Of a stretch of DNA of 64,000 nt, positions 7,708 to 15,779 are shown piece by piece. Position 1 is the stretch's first letter; each line of letters starts with the position of its first letter. The notes beneath the pieces are model-generated. The model made no database searches. It was not told the DNA's origin and saw only the letters and a list, made by a program, of their open reading frames with translations. The position numbers and the translations under genes were made by a program. The stretch comes from CAZXGD01 sp046350455 (GTDB lineage Bacteria > Planctomycetota > Phycisphaerae > Phycisphaerales > SM1A02). The stretch spans positions 123,591 through 187,590 of the forward strand of contig JAXMAM010000003.1 of the NCBI GenBank assembly GCA_046350455.1. The letters are read 5' to 3'.

Positions 7708-9105
7708 GTGCCCCACGCTGCAGCTGAAACCTTCGCCACCCTCGAGACCCGCCTGGCGGCGCGGCTGGGTGCGCAGCGGTACCGCATGTGGTTCGAAGAG
7801 TGCGCCACGCTCACCGTGGACGGGCAGGCCCTGGTGGTGGAAGTGAACCGGCCCTTTGCAGCCGAGTGGATCGAGCGCCACTACCGCCGCGACCTGGAAG
7901 ACATTGCCGCCGAAGCCGCTGGCTGCCAGGAGGTGCGCATCTGCGTGGTGGAGCCGGCAGAGTCCACGCCCCCCGCCCCGCTTGCTGCGGCCTCTGACAG
8001 CGCTTCGGATCCTTCAGCCCGCCGCTCCCGCAGCACCACGCCCGCGTGGCGCCGCTTTGACGACTTTGTGGTGGGCCCCTGCAACCGCGTGGCCTTTGAG
8101 GCTGCCCGCCGCCTGGCGGACGACACCCTGGGCGGCATCCGCTGCATCCTGCTGCACGGCGGCTGCGGCGTGGGCAAGACCCACCTGCTGCAGGCGCTTT
8201 GCGCAGAGCGCCGGGCGCGCTTCCCCCTGGAGCGCATCCGCTACACCACCGGCGAGCAGTTCACCAACGAGTACATCAGCGCGGTGCGCGCCGCCGGCGT
8301 GGAGGAGTTCCGCGGCCGCGTGCGCCAGCTGGACATGCTGGCCATTGACGACGTGCACTTCCTGAGCAACAAGGGCGCCACCCAGGCAGAGTTCCTGCAC
8401 ACGCTGGACGCCATCGGCCTGGCTGGCAAGCGCGTGGCCATTGCCACCGACGCCCACCCCCGGGCGCTGGCCAGCTTCAGCGAGGCGCTGATCAGCCGGC
8501 TGCTGGGCGGCATGGTGGTGCAGGTGGAGGCCCCAGACCGCGAGACCCGCCAGGTGCTGGTGGAGCGCCTGGCCCTGGCGCGCGGCCTGGAGCTGGAGCC
8601 AACGGCGGTCCGCGCTGTGGCAGACCGGGTGCTGGGCTCTGTGCGGGAGATCGAAGGCGCCCTGGCCCGCATCGCAGCCGCTGCGCTGGTGGCCGATGTG
8701 CCCACTGCGGGCCTGGCACTGGTGGAACGGGCCCTGGGCTCCCCAGCCGCGCACCGCGGCCAGCCTCCCCGCATCAGCGCCATCGTGGAGGCAGCGTGCA
8801 CGGCCATTGGCGTGGCGCCAGACGAGCTCTCCTCTGCTGGGCGCCACCGCCGGGTGGTGCTGGCGCGCGGCGTGGTGGTGCACCTGGCCCGTGAGATGAC
8901 CACCCTGAGCTTCCCAGAGATCGCGCGCCACCTGGGCCGTTCTGCCCACTCCAGCGTCCACGCCGCCGCGCAGCGCGTGGCTGGCATGCTGGAGCGGGGT
9001 GAAGAACTTCCCCCCAGCGACTGCTCCTGCGGCGCCCGCACGGTGCGCGAGCTGGTGGAGACCGTGCGCCGCGGTGCAGAGCGGCCGGCCCGGGCGGCCC
9101 GCTAG
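7708..9105 (+). CDS. dnaA: Chromosomal replication initiator DnaA
   Basis: AAA+ initiator that binds DnaA boxes and opens oriC. From the GTG at 7708 (AGAGG 4 nt upstream) the protein has 465 residues. Domain I is residues ~1-75 (LETRLAARLGAQRYRMWF); domain II is a short Ala/Pro/Ser linker; domain III is the AAA+ core with Walker A GGCGVGKTH (residue ~151), Walker B MLAIDDVHFL and a sensor region IATDAHPRALASF; domain IV is the DNA-binding helix-turn-helix with the signature region EMTTLSFPEIARHLGRS-AHSSVHAA. In that signature the usual DHTTV reads AHSSV. GTG codons at 7654, 7657 and 7669 or an upstream start at 7501 are possible. No dnaN follows. Confidence 0.93.
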   Translation: MPHAAAETFATLETRLAARLGAQRYRMWFEECATLTVDGQALVVEVNRPFAAEWIERHYRRDLEDIAAEAAGCQEVRICVVEPAESTPPAPLAAASDSASDPSARRSRSTTPAWRRFDDFVVGPCNRVAFEAARRLADDTLGGIRCILLHGGCGVGKTHLLQALCAERRARFPLERIRYTTGEQFTNEYISAVRAAGVEEFRGRVRQLDMLAIDDVHFLSNKGATQAEFLHTLDAIGLAGKRVAIATDAHPRALASFSEALISRLLGGMVVQVEAPDRETRQVLVERLALARGLELEPTAVRAVADRVLGSVREIEGALARIAAAALVADVPTAGLALVERALGSPAAHRGQPPRISAIVEAACTAIGVAPDELSSAGRHRRVVLARGVVVHLAREMTTLSFPEIARHLGRSAHSSVHAAAQRVAGMLERGEELPPSDCSCGARTVRELVETVRRGAERPARAAR

Positions 9106-9108
9106 ACT
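9103..9108 (+). promoter_or_regulatory. -10 element overlapping the dnaA stop codon
   Basis: TAGACT, 7 nt before the ATG at 9116. The TAG is the dnaA stop codon. No Shine-Dalgarno or -35 match is visible, as expected for a leaderless transcript. Confidence 0.5.
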
Positions 9109-9115
9109 GGGCTCA

Positions 9116-10621
9116 ATGCCTGCCCAGTTGGTTCGATGGATTGCCGCTGCGCTGGTGGCCGCGACAGCGGTTCCCGCATCCGCCCAGTACTACCCACGCG
9201 TGGAATACACCGAGGCAGCGGTGGAGTTGCTGCGCACCGCTGCGCACGGCGAGCGCGAGGGCGGCGGCACCATCATCGGCACGCTGGCCACGCTGCAGGA
9301 CAAGGACCTGGTGCCGCTGTTCACTGCCATGGCCACTGGCGCTGATCCCGCAGCGCGCGTCTTTGGCGTGCTGGGCGTGGGCATGACCGACAGCAGCGCT
9401 GGCATCAGCCCAGCCATGCTGGCGTGCCTGAAGGACCCAGCGGAAGTCATGGTGGTTGTGCGCGAGGCCAACAGCAACGGCCTGCTGCGCTCCACCAACC
9501 TGGACCCCATGATGGCCCGCACCGACCTGCTGCCGCCCACGGTGGTCACGCTGACTGGCGAGCTCAACCGTCGCGGCCAGGCGTGGGACGCTGCGCGCAT
9601 CAAGCCGCTGGTGACGTTTGAGGAGCCCTCCCTGGCCGGCGTGGCCAGCCTGCTCATGCTGACCGCTGGAGACCCCGCCCCGTGGGAGGCCTTCCGCGAG
9701 CGCTGCCTGGCGCTGGCAGAGCCAGAGCGCAGCCAGGTGGCGCGCGCGCTGGCCGAGGCGTCCATGGTGTTTGAGCTCAAGAAGGCAGCCAAGCCAGTGC
9801 TGGACCTCTGCCTGCAGCCTGGCATGTCGGACGAGGCGCAGTTTGCGGCCATCGGCATGGCGCTGGCGCTGGCACCCGAGGATGGCATGAAGGCGTGGCT
9901 GGCCCGCGTGGCGGCGCGCCGCACCCAGCCAGCGCTGGTGCGCGCTGGCCTGCAGCTGCTCGCCTCAGAGGAGAAGAACACGCCCGCTGGCGCGTTCGAC
10001 AAGATCCGCACTGGCAGCCCGGTGCTGGAAGCGATCGCCAACACGGGCGTGGCGCTGCGCAGCGGGGCCGACCCTGTGGCGGCGCTCATCGCGCTATACG
10101 ACGTGGGCCATCCTGCCAGCGCCGAGTGGGCGCTGGTGCGCGCCCGCAAGCTGCCACCAGACAAGGCCGCTGCAGTGTGGAAGCACGTGCTGGCCAAGAT
10201 TGATGCGCCGCAGCCAGAGGACCGCCCCACCGCTGTGCCTGTGGCGCTGGCTGTGCGCGAGCTGATGAAGTCAGATCCCGCTGCGGTGAAGGCGCTGCTG
10301 GACAAGGCGCGTGCGCAGCCTGTGCTGGCGGTGGCCATCCTGAGCGGCGTGTACGACAGCGCTGCGCCAGAAGGCGCCGAGATCGCCCGCGCGCTGCGCG
10401 GCAGCCTGCCCCGCGCTGGCGAGAGCCTGGCCGCCATGATCCTGGCCCGCACGGACGCACCCATGACCGACGACGACTTCGACGTGCTGGGCCGCGCGGC
10501 TGCGGGTGGCGGCGACCTGGAGGTGATGCGCTCCTCGCAGGCTGCGTGGTACCTGCTGAAGCGCCGCGGCAAGTCGGACGAAGCGGTCATCCGCATCGCT
10601 GGCCCAGGGGGCTCCAAGTGA
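9116..10621 (+). CDS. Secreted all-helical repeat protein of unknown function
   Basis: 501 residues. A signal peptide (RWIAAALVAATAVPASA, cleavage near residue 25) is followed by a mature region made almost entirely of amphipathic helices resembling HEAT/ARM-type repeats (AAVELLRTAAHGE, VPLFTAMATGADPAARVFG, and so on). No catalytic motif is recognisable. The start is the ATG at 9116, immediately after dnaA; the long frame upstream belongs to dnaA shadow sequence. The stop codon overlaps the GTG of the next gene (GTGA), so the two are translationally coupled. Likely periplasmic. Confidence 0.75.
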   Translation: MPAQLVRWIAAALVAATAVPASAQYYPRVEYTEAAVELLRTAAHGEREGGGTIIGTLATLQDKDLVPLFTAMATGADPAARVFGVLGVGMTDSSAGISPAMLACLKDPAEVMVVVREANSNGLLRSTNLDPMMARTDLLPPTVVTLTGELNRRGQAWDAARIKPLVTFEEPSLAGVASLLMLTAGDPAPWEAFRERCLALAEPERSQVARALAEASMVFELKKAAKPVLDLCLQPGMSDEAQFAAIGMALALAPEDGMKAWLARVAARRTQPALVRAGLQLLASEEKNTPAGAFDKIRTGSPVLEAIANTGVALRSGADPVAALIALYDVGHPASAEWALVRARKLPPDKAAAVWKHVLAKIDAPQPEDRPTAVPVALAVRELMKSDPAAVKALLDKARAQPVLAVAILSGVYDSAAPEGAEIARALRGSLPRAGESLAAMILARTDAPMTDDDFDVLGRAAAGGGDLEVMRSSQAAWYLLKRRGKSDEAVIRIAGPGGSK

Positions 10622-11790
10622 ATCCCGTCATCCCGCTCAACCAGCCTGACATCCAGGAGGAGGACATCCGCCTGGTGGTGGAGTCGCTGCAGAGCGGCGT
10701 GCTGACCATGGGGCAGTTCCTGCTGGAGTTTGAGCAGCTGTGCGCAGAGCGCGCGCGGCGGCCGCACGCGGTGGGCATCTGCTCTGGCGCCATGGCCATC
10801 GAGGTGGCCCTGCGCGCGCTGAACATCGGCCCCGGAGACCAGGTGCTGGTGCCAGCCTTTGGCTTCAGCAGCATGCTGAACAGCGTGCTGCACCTGGGCG
10901 CCACGCCCGTGTTTGTGGACGTGGACCCGCTCAGCCTGAACATGGACCCAGAGCGTGCGCAGCGCGCCATGACCAAGCGCACCAAGTGCATGCTGGCTGC
11001 GCTCACGTTTGGCAATCCAGCCTGCCTGCCAGAGCTCATCTCGCTCTGCTCGCGCATGGAGGTGCCCATGGTGGAGAACGCCAGCGAGGCGCTGGGCACC
11101 AGCTACGCGCAGGACAACGCTGGCCGCTTTGGCCGCCTGGCGTGCTTTGGCTTCTGGACCAACCGCGCGGTGACCACCGGCGAAGGCGGGATGATCGTCA
11201 CGCACGACGACCGTCTGGCCGCAGCGTGCCGCGCCATCCGCCAGCAGGGCCGCGTGGATCGCATGAGCTTTGCCGGCCAGTCGCGCGACCTGGGCACGCT
11301 GCTGGAGTGCACGTGCAGCGGCTACGACGCCCGCATGCCCGAGGTGTGCGCAGCTCTGGGCGTGGCGCAGATCCGCCGCCTGGACGAGACCATCGCGCGC
11401 AGGCAGGCGCTGGCTGGCGCGTACATCCGCCGCCTGGCCGCCAACCCGGATGTGCAGCTGCCCACCGTGCCAGACGGCGCCACGGTCAGCTGGGCCAACT
11501 TTGTGGTGCGGCTCAGCTCGCGCTTCACAGCCGAGGACCGCGACGCTGTCATCGCGGTGCTCCACCGCCAGGACGTGGGCGCTGCCAACTACTACCCAGC
11601 GCTGCCCTTCCTGCCGCAGGCGCGCGCGCTGAGCAGTTATGAGCCCGGAGATTTCCCGGTGGCAGAGGCTGCTTCCGCGCGCGCCATCGCCCTGCCGTTC
11701 TTCAACCGCATGACAGAAGACCAGGTGGACGTGGTGTGCAGCACGCTGGAGGTGGCTTTGCAGCGCGTGGGTGGTGCGGCCCGGGGGTAA
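10618..11790 (+). CDS. DegT/DnrJ/EryC1-type aminotransferase homologue lacking the catalytic lysine
   Basis: 390 residues of the fold-type I PLP family used in sugar amination (N-terminus IPLNQPDIQEEDI; SGAMAIEVAL; VLVPAFGFSSMLNSVLHLGA; VENASEALG). In the family the Schiff-base lysine sits in a context like NK-x-x-TTGEGG. Here the segment reads FWTNRAVTTGEGG, with Arg (codon CGC) in the lysine place. The phosphate-binding and dimer regions are otherwise kept. ColD-type members of this family have His there; Arg suggests a non-aminotransferase role, for example a sugar binder, a dehydratase-like enzyme or a partner subunit. The GTG start overlaps the previous stop. Confidence 0.85.
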   Translation: MNPVIPLNQPDIQEEDIRLVVESLQSGVLTMGQFLLEFEQLCAERARRPHAVGICSGAMAIEVALRALNIGPGDQVLVPAFGFSSMLNSVLHLGATPVFVDVDPLSLNMDPERAQRAMTKRTKCMLAALTFGNPACLPELISLCSRMEVPMVENASEALGTSYAQDNAGRFGRLACFGFWTNRAVTTGEGGMIVTHDDRLAAACRAIRQQGRVDRMSFAGQSRDLGTLLECTCSGYDARMPEVCAALGVAQIRRLDETIARRQALAGAYIRRLAANPDVQLPTVPDGATVSWANFVVRLSSRFTAEDRDAVIAVLHRQDVGAANYYPALPFLPQARALSSYEPGDFPVAEAASARAIALPFFNRMTEDQVDVVCSTLEVALQRVGGAARG

Positions 11791-11793
11791 AAT
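11788..11793 (+). promoter_or_regulatory. -10 element overlapping the preceding stop codon
   Basis: TAAAAT, 6 nt before the ATG at 11800. The TAA is the stop codon of the DegT-type gene. The spacing leaves no room for a ribosome binding site. Confidence 0.6.
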
Positions 11794-11799
11794 TCCGGC

Positions 11800-12540
11800 A
11801 TGTTCCCCTCGAAACCCTTCAGCGCACTGTGTCTTGTGTCAACCGTTGCATCGGCTGCCTGCTGCGCGCCCGCGTCAGCTCAGATCGTTGCCTCGTCGGA
11901 CTTCAACGACGGCCCTCAAGGCTGGTTTCTCCCAGTCTCCGCAGAGTGGCGCTCCGAAGGTGGCAACCCTGGCGGGTTCTTGTTCGGTCCCATTGATGAG
12001 CCCACCAATCTCAATCCGGTGGTCCAAGCTCCCGCGGCCTTCCTCGGCAACTGGTCAGCGCTGGATGGCGTAGGCGCAATTCAGTTCGACTATCGGCGCA
12101 TCGCAAACGGCTCGCCTATCAACTACTTCGTGCCTCTCTTCATCGTCATCCGCGGAGGGACGCTCGCTCCTGGAAGCCAGGCCACGTGGACTGGACCGCT
12201 CATCACCACGCCAGGCCCATGGACGCGCTACGCCGCTCCATTGATCGCCTCCAAGTGGGTGGTTGATACCGGGAGTTGGCAGGACATCCTGTCCAACGTC
12301 ACCTCCATCAACATCCAGCTGGAGCTGGTCAGCAACGGCTCCATTGATGACCAGAATGGGTTGGACAACGTCACGCTGTGTGGATCTGCGCTCGCAGACT
12401 TCAACTCAGACTGCACGGTGGACGGCACCGACCTTGGCATCCTGCTGGGCGCCTGGGGCACGCCAGATGCTGATCTGAACAGCGACGGCTCAACAGACGG
12501 ATCTGATCTGGGAATCCTGCTGGGCGCCTGGAGCAGCTGA
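11800..12540 (+). CDS. Secreted laminin-B-like protein with C-terminal dockerin-like repeat
   Basis: 246 residues: signal peptide (residues 1-~28, ending APASA), then a ~165-residue beta-rich domain of the laminin-B/CBM-like kind (SSDFNDGPQGWFLP near the start, QNGLDNVTLCG at the end), then two short calcium-loop repeats, DFNSDCTVDGTDLGILLGAWG and DLNSDGSTDGSDLGILLGAW (each given only to show D-x-N-x-D-x-x-x-x-G-x-D). The last module is the dockerin-like tail common in this lineage and shared by five other loci in the window. It is probably an extracellular or surface-attached binding protein. A TAAAAT hexamer lies 6 nt before the ATG. Confidence 0.82.
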   Translation: MFPSKPFSALCLVSTVASAACCAPASAQIVASSDFNDGPQGWFLPVSAEWRSEGGNPGGFLFGPIDEPTNLNPVVQAPAAFLGNWSALDGVGAIQFDYRRIANGSPINYFVPLFIVIRGGTLAPGSQATWTGPLITTPGPWTRYAAPLIASKWVVDTGSWQDILSNVTSINIQLELVSNGSIDDQNGLDNVTLCGSALADFNSDCTVDGTDLGILLGAWGTPDADLNSDGSTDGSDLGILLGAWSS

Positions 12541-12570
12541 TCGCCGTGCGCTCCGCCCCGGCCTGCAGGC

Positions 12571-14130
12571 TCACTCCCACTCAATGGTGGCGGGCGGCTT
12601 GCTGCTGATGTCGTAGACCACGCGGTTCACGCCCCGCACTTCGTTGATGATGCGGTTGCTGATGGTGGCCAGCACGTCGTGCGGCAGGCGCGCCCAGTCT
12701 GCGGTCATGAAGTCCTCGGTGGTCACGGCGCGCAGCGCCACCACCGAGTCGTAGGTGCGGCCATCGCCCATGACGCCCACGCTGCGCACTGGCAGCAGCA
12801 CGGCAAACACCTGGCTGGTGCTGCGGTACAGGTCAGCGCTCACGATCTCCTCCAGGAGGATCTCGTCGCAGTCGCGCAGGATGGCCAGGCGCTCTTCGGT
12901 CACCTCGCCCAGCACGCGAACGGCCAGCCCTGGGCCAGGGAACGGGTGCCGCCAGACGATCTGCTGCGGCAGGCCCAGCACGTCTCCCAGGCGGCGCACT
13001 TCATCCTTGAACAGGTCGCGCAGCGGCTCCACCAGCTTGAAGCCGAGCTCGCTGGGCAGGCCACCCACGTTGTGGTGCAGCTTGATGTTGGCAGCGGTGC
13101 CGGCCAGGCTGGCGCCGCTCTCGATGACGTCGGGGTACAGCGTGCCCTGCGCCAGGAAATGAGCGTCGTGCCCCACTTCCTTGGCTGCACTGCGGAACAC
13201 CTCGATGAACCGGTGGCCAATGCGCCGGCGCTTCTCCTGTGGGTCTGAGATGCCCTGCAGGTCTGCCAGGAAGTCCTTGCTGGCGTCCACCACGCGCAGG
13301 TCAATGTCGAACGCGCCGCGGAAGGTGCTCTCCACCAGATCGCGCTCGCCCTTGCGCAGCAAGCCGTTGTCCACAAAGATGCAGGTGAGCTGCCGCCCCA
13401 CTGCGCGGGCCAGCAGCGCCGCCACCACGCTGGAATCCACGCCGCCAGACAGACCGCAGATCACGCGGTCGGTGCCGATGGCCTGGCGCGCAGCCTGGCA
13501 CTGCTGCTCCAGGAAGTCTGCCATGCGCCAGGTGCCAGTGCAGCCGCAGGCGTCGTACAGGAAGTTGCGCAGGATTTCTGTGCCGTGGGGCGTGTGCGTC
13601 ACTTCCGGGTGGAACTGCACGCCCCAGAAGGGCCGCGTACGGTGCCGCACAGCCGCCACTGGGCAGGTGTCGGTGCTGGCCAGGATCTGCAGGTCGCCGT
13701 GCACGTCCTGCACCTGGTCGCCGTGGCTCATCCACACCACCGTGCGGGCTGGCAGGCCATGCAGCAGGCCGTGGGCATCGCGCACGTCCAGCTGGGCGCG
13801 GCCAAACTCGCGCGCGTGGCCTGGGCGCACTTCGCACCCCAGCATCTGGCAGCCCAGCTGCATGCCGTAGCAGATGCCAAGGACTGGCACGCCCAGGTCC
13901 AGGATGGCTGGGTCGCAGTGAGGCGCGCCCTTGTCAAAGACGCTGGACGGACCGCCCGAGAGGATGATGCCCTTGGGCTTCAGCGCGCGCAGCGTCTCCA
14001 CCGGCGTGTTGGGGGCCACCAGCAGGCTGAACGCACCCAGCTCGCGCACCCGCCGCGCAATGAGCTGCGCAAACTGGCTCCCGAAGTCCAGGATGAGGAT
14101 CGTCTCGTTGGCGTGGCTGGTGGTGCTCAT
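12571..14130 (-). CDS. guaA: GMP synthase (glutamine-hydrolysing)
   Basis: Converts XMP to GMP in purine synthesis. 519 residues from the ATG at 14130. The class I glutamine amidotransferase domain (residues ~10-200) has FGSQF, the nucleophile elbow GICYGMQ and the His-Glu pair in FHPEV. The ATP-pyrophosphatase domain follows with the PP-loop SGGVDSS, then LAQGTLYPDVIES. The C-terminal dimerisation domain ends in the invariant KPPATIEWE. The length is typical. The minus-strand frame is open for another kilobase upstream, but that part is antisense to other genes. A TACCAT hexamer on the minus strand at 14159..14154 would give a leader of about 16 nt. Confidence 0.98.
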   Translation of the reverse strand: MSTTSHANETILILDFGSQFAQLIARRVRELGAFSLLVAPNTPVETLRALKPKGIILSGGPSSVFDKGAPHCDPAILDLGVPVLGICYGMQLGCQMLGCEVRPGHAREFGRAQLDVRDAHGLLHGLPARTVVWMSHGDQVQDVHGDLQILASTDTCPVAAVRHRTRPFWGVQFHPEVTHTPHGTEILRNFLYDACGCTGTWRMADFLEQQCQAARQAIGTDRVICGLSGGVDSSVVAALLARAVGRQLTCIFVDNGLLRKGERDLVESTFRGAFDIDLRVVDASKDFLADLQGISDPQEKRRRIGHRFIEVFRSAAKEVGHDAHFLAQGTLYPDVIESGASLAGTAANIKLHHNVGGLPSELGFKLVEPLRDLFKDEVRRLGDVLGLPQQIVWRHPFPGPGLAVRVLGEVTEERLAILRDCDEILLEEIVSADLYRSTSQVFAVLLPVRSVGVMGDGRTYDSVVALRAVTTEDFMTADWARLPHDVLATISNRIINEVRGVNRVVYDISSKPPATIEWE

Positions 14131-14153
14131 CGGGTGGTGCGGGAAAGGGAACA

Positions 14154-14178
14154 ATGGTACCGCGGCCCGGGTTACACT
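14154..14178. promoter_or_regulatory. Divergent -10 elements between guaA and the lipoprotein gene
   Basis: Minus strand: TACCAT at 14159..14154, 23 nt before the guaA ATG. Plus strand: TACACT at 14173..14178, 6 nt before the GTG at 14185, compatible with a leaderless transcript. The whole intergenic region is only 54 bp. Confidence 0.5.
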
Positions 14179-14184
14179 CGCTGC

Positions 14185-14547
14185 GTGCGCTGCATGCCCC
14201 TGGCCCTCCTGCTTCTGGCCCTGCCAGCCTGCGTGGTGCCTGGCTGCGCAGCACCAGCCATCGAGCCCAGCTACAGGGACCCCACGCCAGAGGCGCAGCT
14301 GGACGCCATCCGCCAGTCCGCCCAGCGCAAGGACATGAAGGACGTCCCAGCGCTGGTGGAGTGCCTGTGGTCGGATGATCCTGCAGTCCGCATGGCCGCC
14401 ATTGAGGCGTTGAAGCGCATCACCGGCACCACGCTGGACTACCGGGCCGCAGCCACACCCAGCGAGCGGGCGCCAGCAGTGGAGCGCTGGAAGGCCTGGG
14501 TGCGCGAACACCACCTGCTCCCGGCGGCACCCACCGGGAGCCAGTAA
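14185..14547 (+). CDS. Small putative lipoprotein with a HEAT-like pair
   Basis: 120 residues. The N-terminus has a short hydrophobic core (PLALLLLAL) followed by two candidate lipobox cysteines (LPAC, VPGC), neither perfectly canonical. The mature part holds one helical repeat resembling HEAT (DVPALVECLWSDDPAVRMA, AIEALKRITG) and a Trp-rich end (VERWKAWVREHH). The function is unknown. The GTG at 14185 lies exactly 6 nt after TACACT, which favours it over the ATG at 14194. Confidence 0.65.
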   Translation: MRCMPLALLLLALPACVVPGCAAPAIEPSYRDPTPEAQLDAIRQSAQRKDMKDVPALVECLWSDDPAVRMAAIEALKRITGTTLDYRAAATPSERAPAVERWKAWVREHHLLPAAPTGSQ

Positions 14548-14550
14548 CAT
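14545..14550 (+). promoter_or_regulatory. -10 element overlapping the preceding stop codon
   Basis: TAACAT, 6 nt before the ATG at 14557; TAA is the stop codon of the lipoprotein gene. It is the third such arrangement in the window. Confidence 0.55.
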
Positions 14551-14556
14551 CCCGGA

Positions 14557-14901
14557 ATGGCATTCCGCCCGCTTGAAGTGTCCACATCTGCGCAGCCTGG
14601 GGTGGCTATTGTGCACCTGCACGGGGACATCTCTGCGGAGTCCATTGACCGCATGCGCCAGGGCATTGCGCAGGGCCTGGCGCAGAAGCCGCAGCGCCTG
14701 GTGCTGGACCTCACCCAGACCACCTTCCTGAGCAGTCCAGGCCTGGCGGTCATGGTGCAGGCCATGCAGCTTTCGCAGCGGGCTGGCGCCACCATGGTGC
14801 TGGCTGGCGCCAACGAGCGCGTCCGCGGGCTGTTTGAGATCTCGCGTCTGACCGACGTCTTCAAGATGATTCCCACTGTGGAGCAGGCCATCAGCGGCTG
14901 A
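14557..14901 (+). CDS. STAS-domain protein, likely MlaB-like or anti-sigma antagonist
   Basis: 114 residues forming one complete STAS domain: strand VAIVHLHGDISAES, strand QRLVLDLTQTTFLSSPGLAVM, then helices and a final amphipathic helix. The switch-Ser region reads LSSPGL. On its own it could be a SpoIIAA-type antagonist, but the next gene, 10 bp downstream, is an MlaE-type permease. In Mla lipid transporters a STAS subunit (MlaB) supports the ATPase, so an MlaB-like role is the better inference. No sigma-factor or anti-sigma gene is nearby. Confidence 0.82.
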   Translation: MAFRPLEVSTSAQPGVAIVHLHGDISAESIDRMRQGIAQGLAQKPQRLVLDLTQTTFLSSPGLAVMVQAMQLSQRAGATMVLAGANERVRGLFEISRLTDVFKMIPTVEQAISG

Positions 14902-14911
14902 CCCAACTGGC

Positions 14912-15757
14912 ATGTCTTCCGCACCAGTCAACGACACCCCTCGGCGCAGCCTTCCCGTGCTGCTGCTGGACCGGTGGATTGACTTCTGGGCTGATGTCTT
15001 TGGCCTGGTGGGCGCCCTGTACTGGCTGTGCCGCGACACCCTGGAGTGGTTCTGGCGCGGCTTCATCCGGCGCGAAGTGCGCCTTGGCTTCGGCGCCATC
15101 AACGCGCAGATCGTGCGTGTGGGCGTGCGGTCCATCGCCATCGTGATGCTGGTCAGCAGCAGCATCGGCATCATCCTGGCGCTTCAGACCTCCCCCACGC
15201 TGGAGCAGTACGGCCAGACCGACAAGGTGGCCAACCTCATCAGCGTGAGCGTGTTCCGCGAGCTGGGCCCGCTGGTGGCGGCCATCGTCATGGTGGGCTT
15301 TGCAGGCGCATCCATCGCTGCAGAGCTGGGCACCATGGTGGTGGGAGAAGAGGTGGAGGCGCTGGAGGCCATGGGCCTGAACCCAGTGCGCTACCTGGTG
15401 CTGCCGCGCCTGGCTGCCACGGTGGTCAGCCTGCTGGCGCTCTCTGTCATCAGCAACCTGACCGCTGTGTTCGCTGGCATGCTGGTGTCCATCTCTGTGC
15501 TGGGCATTCCGTACGACCTGTACGTGTCCAACACCATCAACCAGCTGAAGATGTCCGACTTCACCACAGGCATGCTGAAGGCTGGCGTCTTTGGCCTGCT
15601 GCTGGGCCTGATTGCGTGCTACAACGGCCTGCGCGTGACGGGCGGCGCTGCGGGCGTGGGCCGCGCCACCACTGAGACGGTGGTGCAGACGGTGATCTTT
15701 GTGATCCTGAGCGACCTGCTGTTCAGCACGCTCTTCTACGCCCTGGGCTGGAACTAG
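14912..15757 (+). CDS. MlaE-family lipid ABC transporter permease
   Basis: 281 residues with the MlaE/YrbE fold: N-terminal interface helix (residues ~20-50, DRWIDFWADVFG), then about five membrane helices (MLVSSSIGIILAL; ELGPLVAAIVMVGFAGASIAAELG; a helix near TVVSLLALSVISNLTAVFAG; the last near TVIFVILSDLLFSTLFYAL). The signature EELEALEAMG appears here as EVEALEAMGLNP. These permeases move phospholipids across the envelope together with an MlaF ATPase and an MCE protein; neither is visible here. The gene follows the STAS gene by 10 bp. Confidence 0.92.
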   Translation: MSSAPVNDTPRRSLPVLLLDRWIDFWADVFGLVGALYWLCRDTLEWFWRGFIRREVRLGFGAINAQIVRVGVRSIAIVMLVSSSIGIILALQTSPTLEQYGQTDKVANLISVSVFRELGPLVAAIVMVGFAGASIAAELGTMVVGEEVEALEAMGLNPVRYLVLPRLAATVVSLLALSVISNLTAVFAGMLVSISVLGIPYDLYVSNTINQLKMSDFTTGMLKAGVFGLLLGLIACYNGLRVTGGAAGVGRATTETVVQTVIFVILSDLLFSTLFYALGWN

Positions 15758-15779
15758 CCAGCCGGCGCCTCTGCGCGCC

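Noticed and set aside
9190..11565. 791-codon minus-strand open frame
   Set aside because: Antisense to the secreted helical-repeat gene and the DegT-type gene. Its translation is rich in Ser/Arg/His with no domain, typical of a shadow frame in high-GC DNA.
14894..15174. Minus-strand extension of guaA up to 15174
   Set aside because: Antisense to the STAS and mlaE genes; the GuaA family starts at the ATG at 14130.
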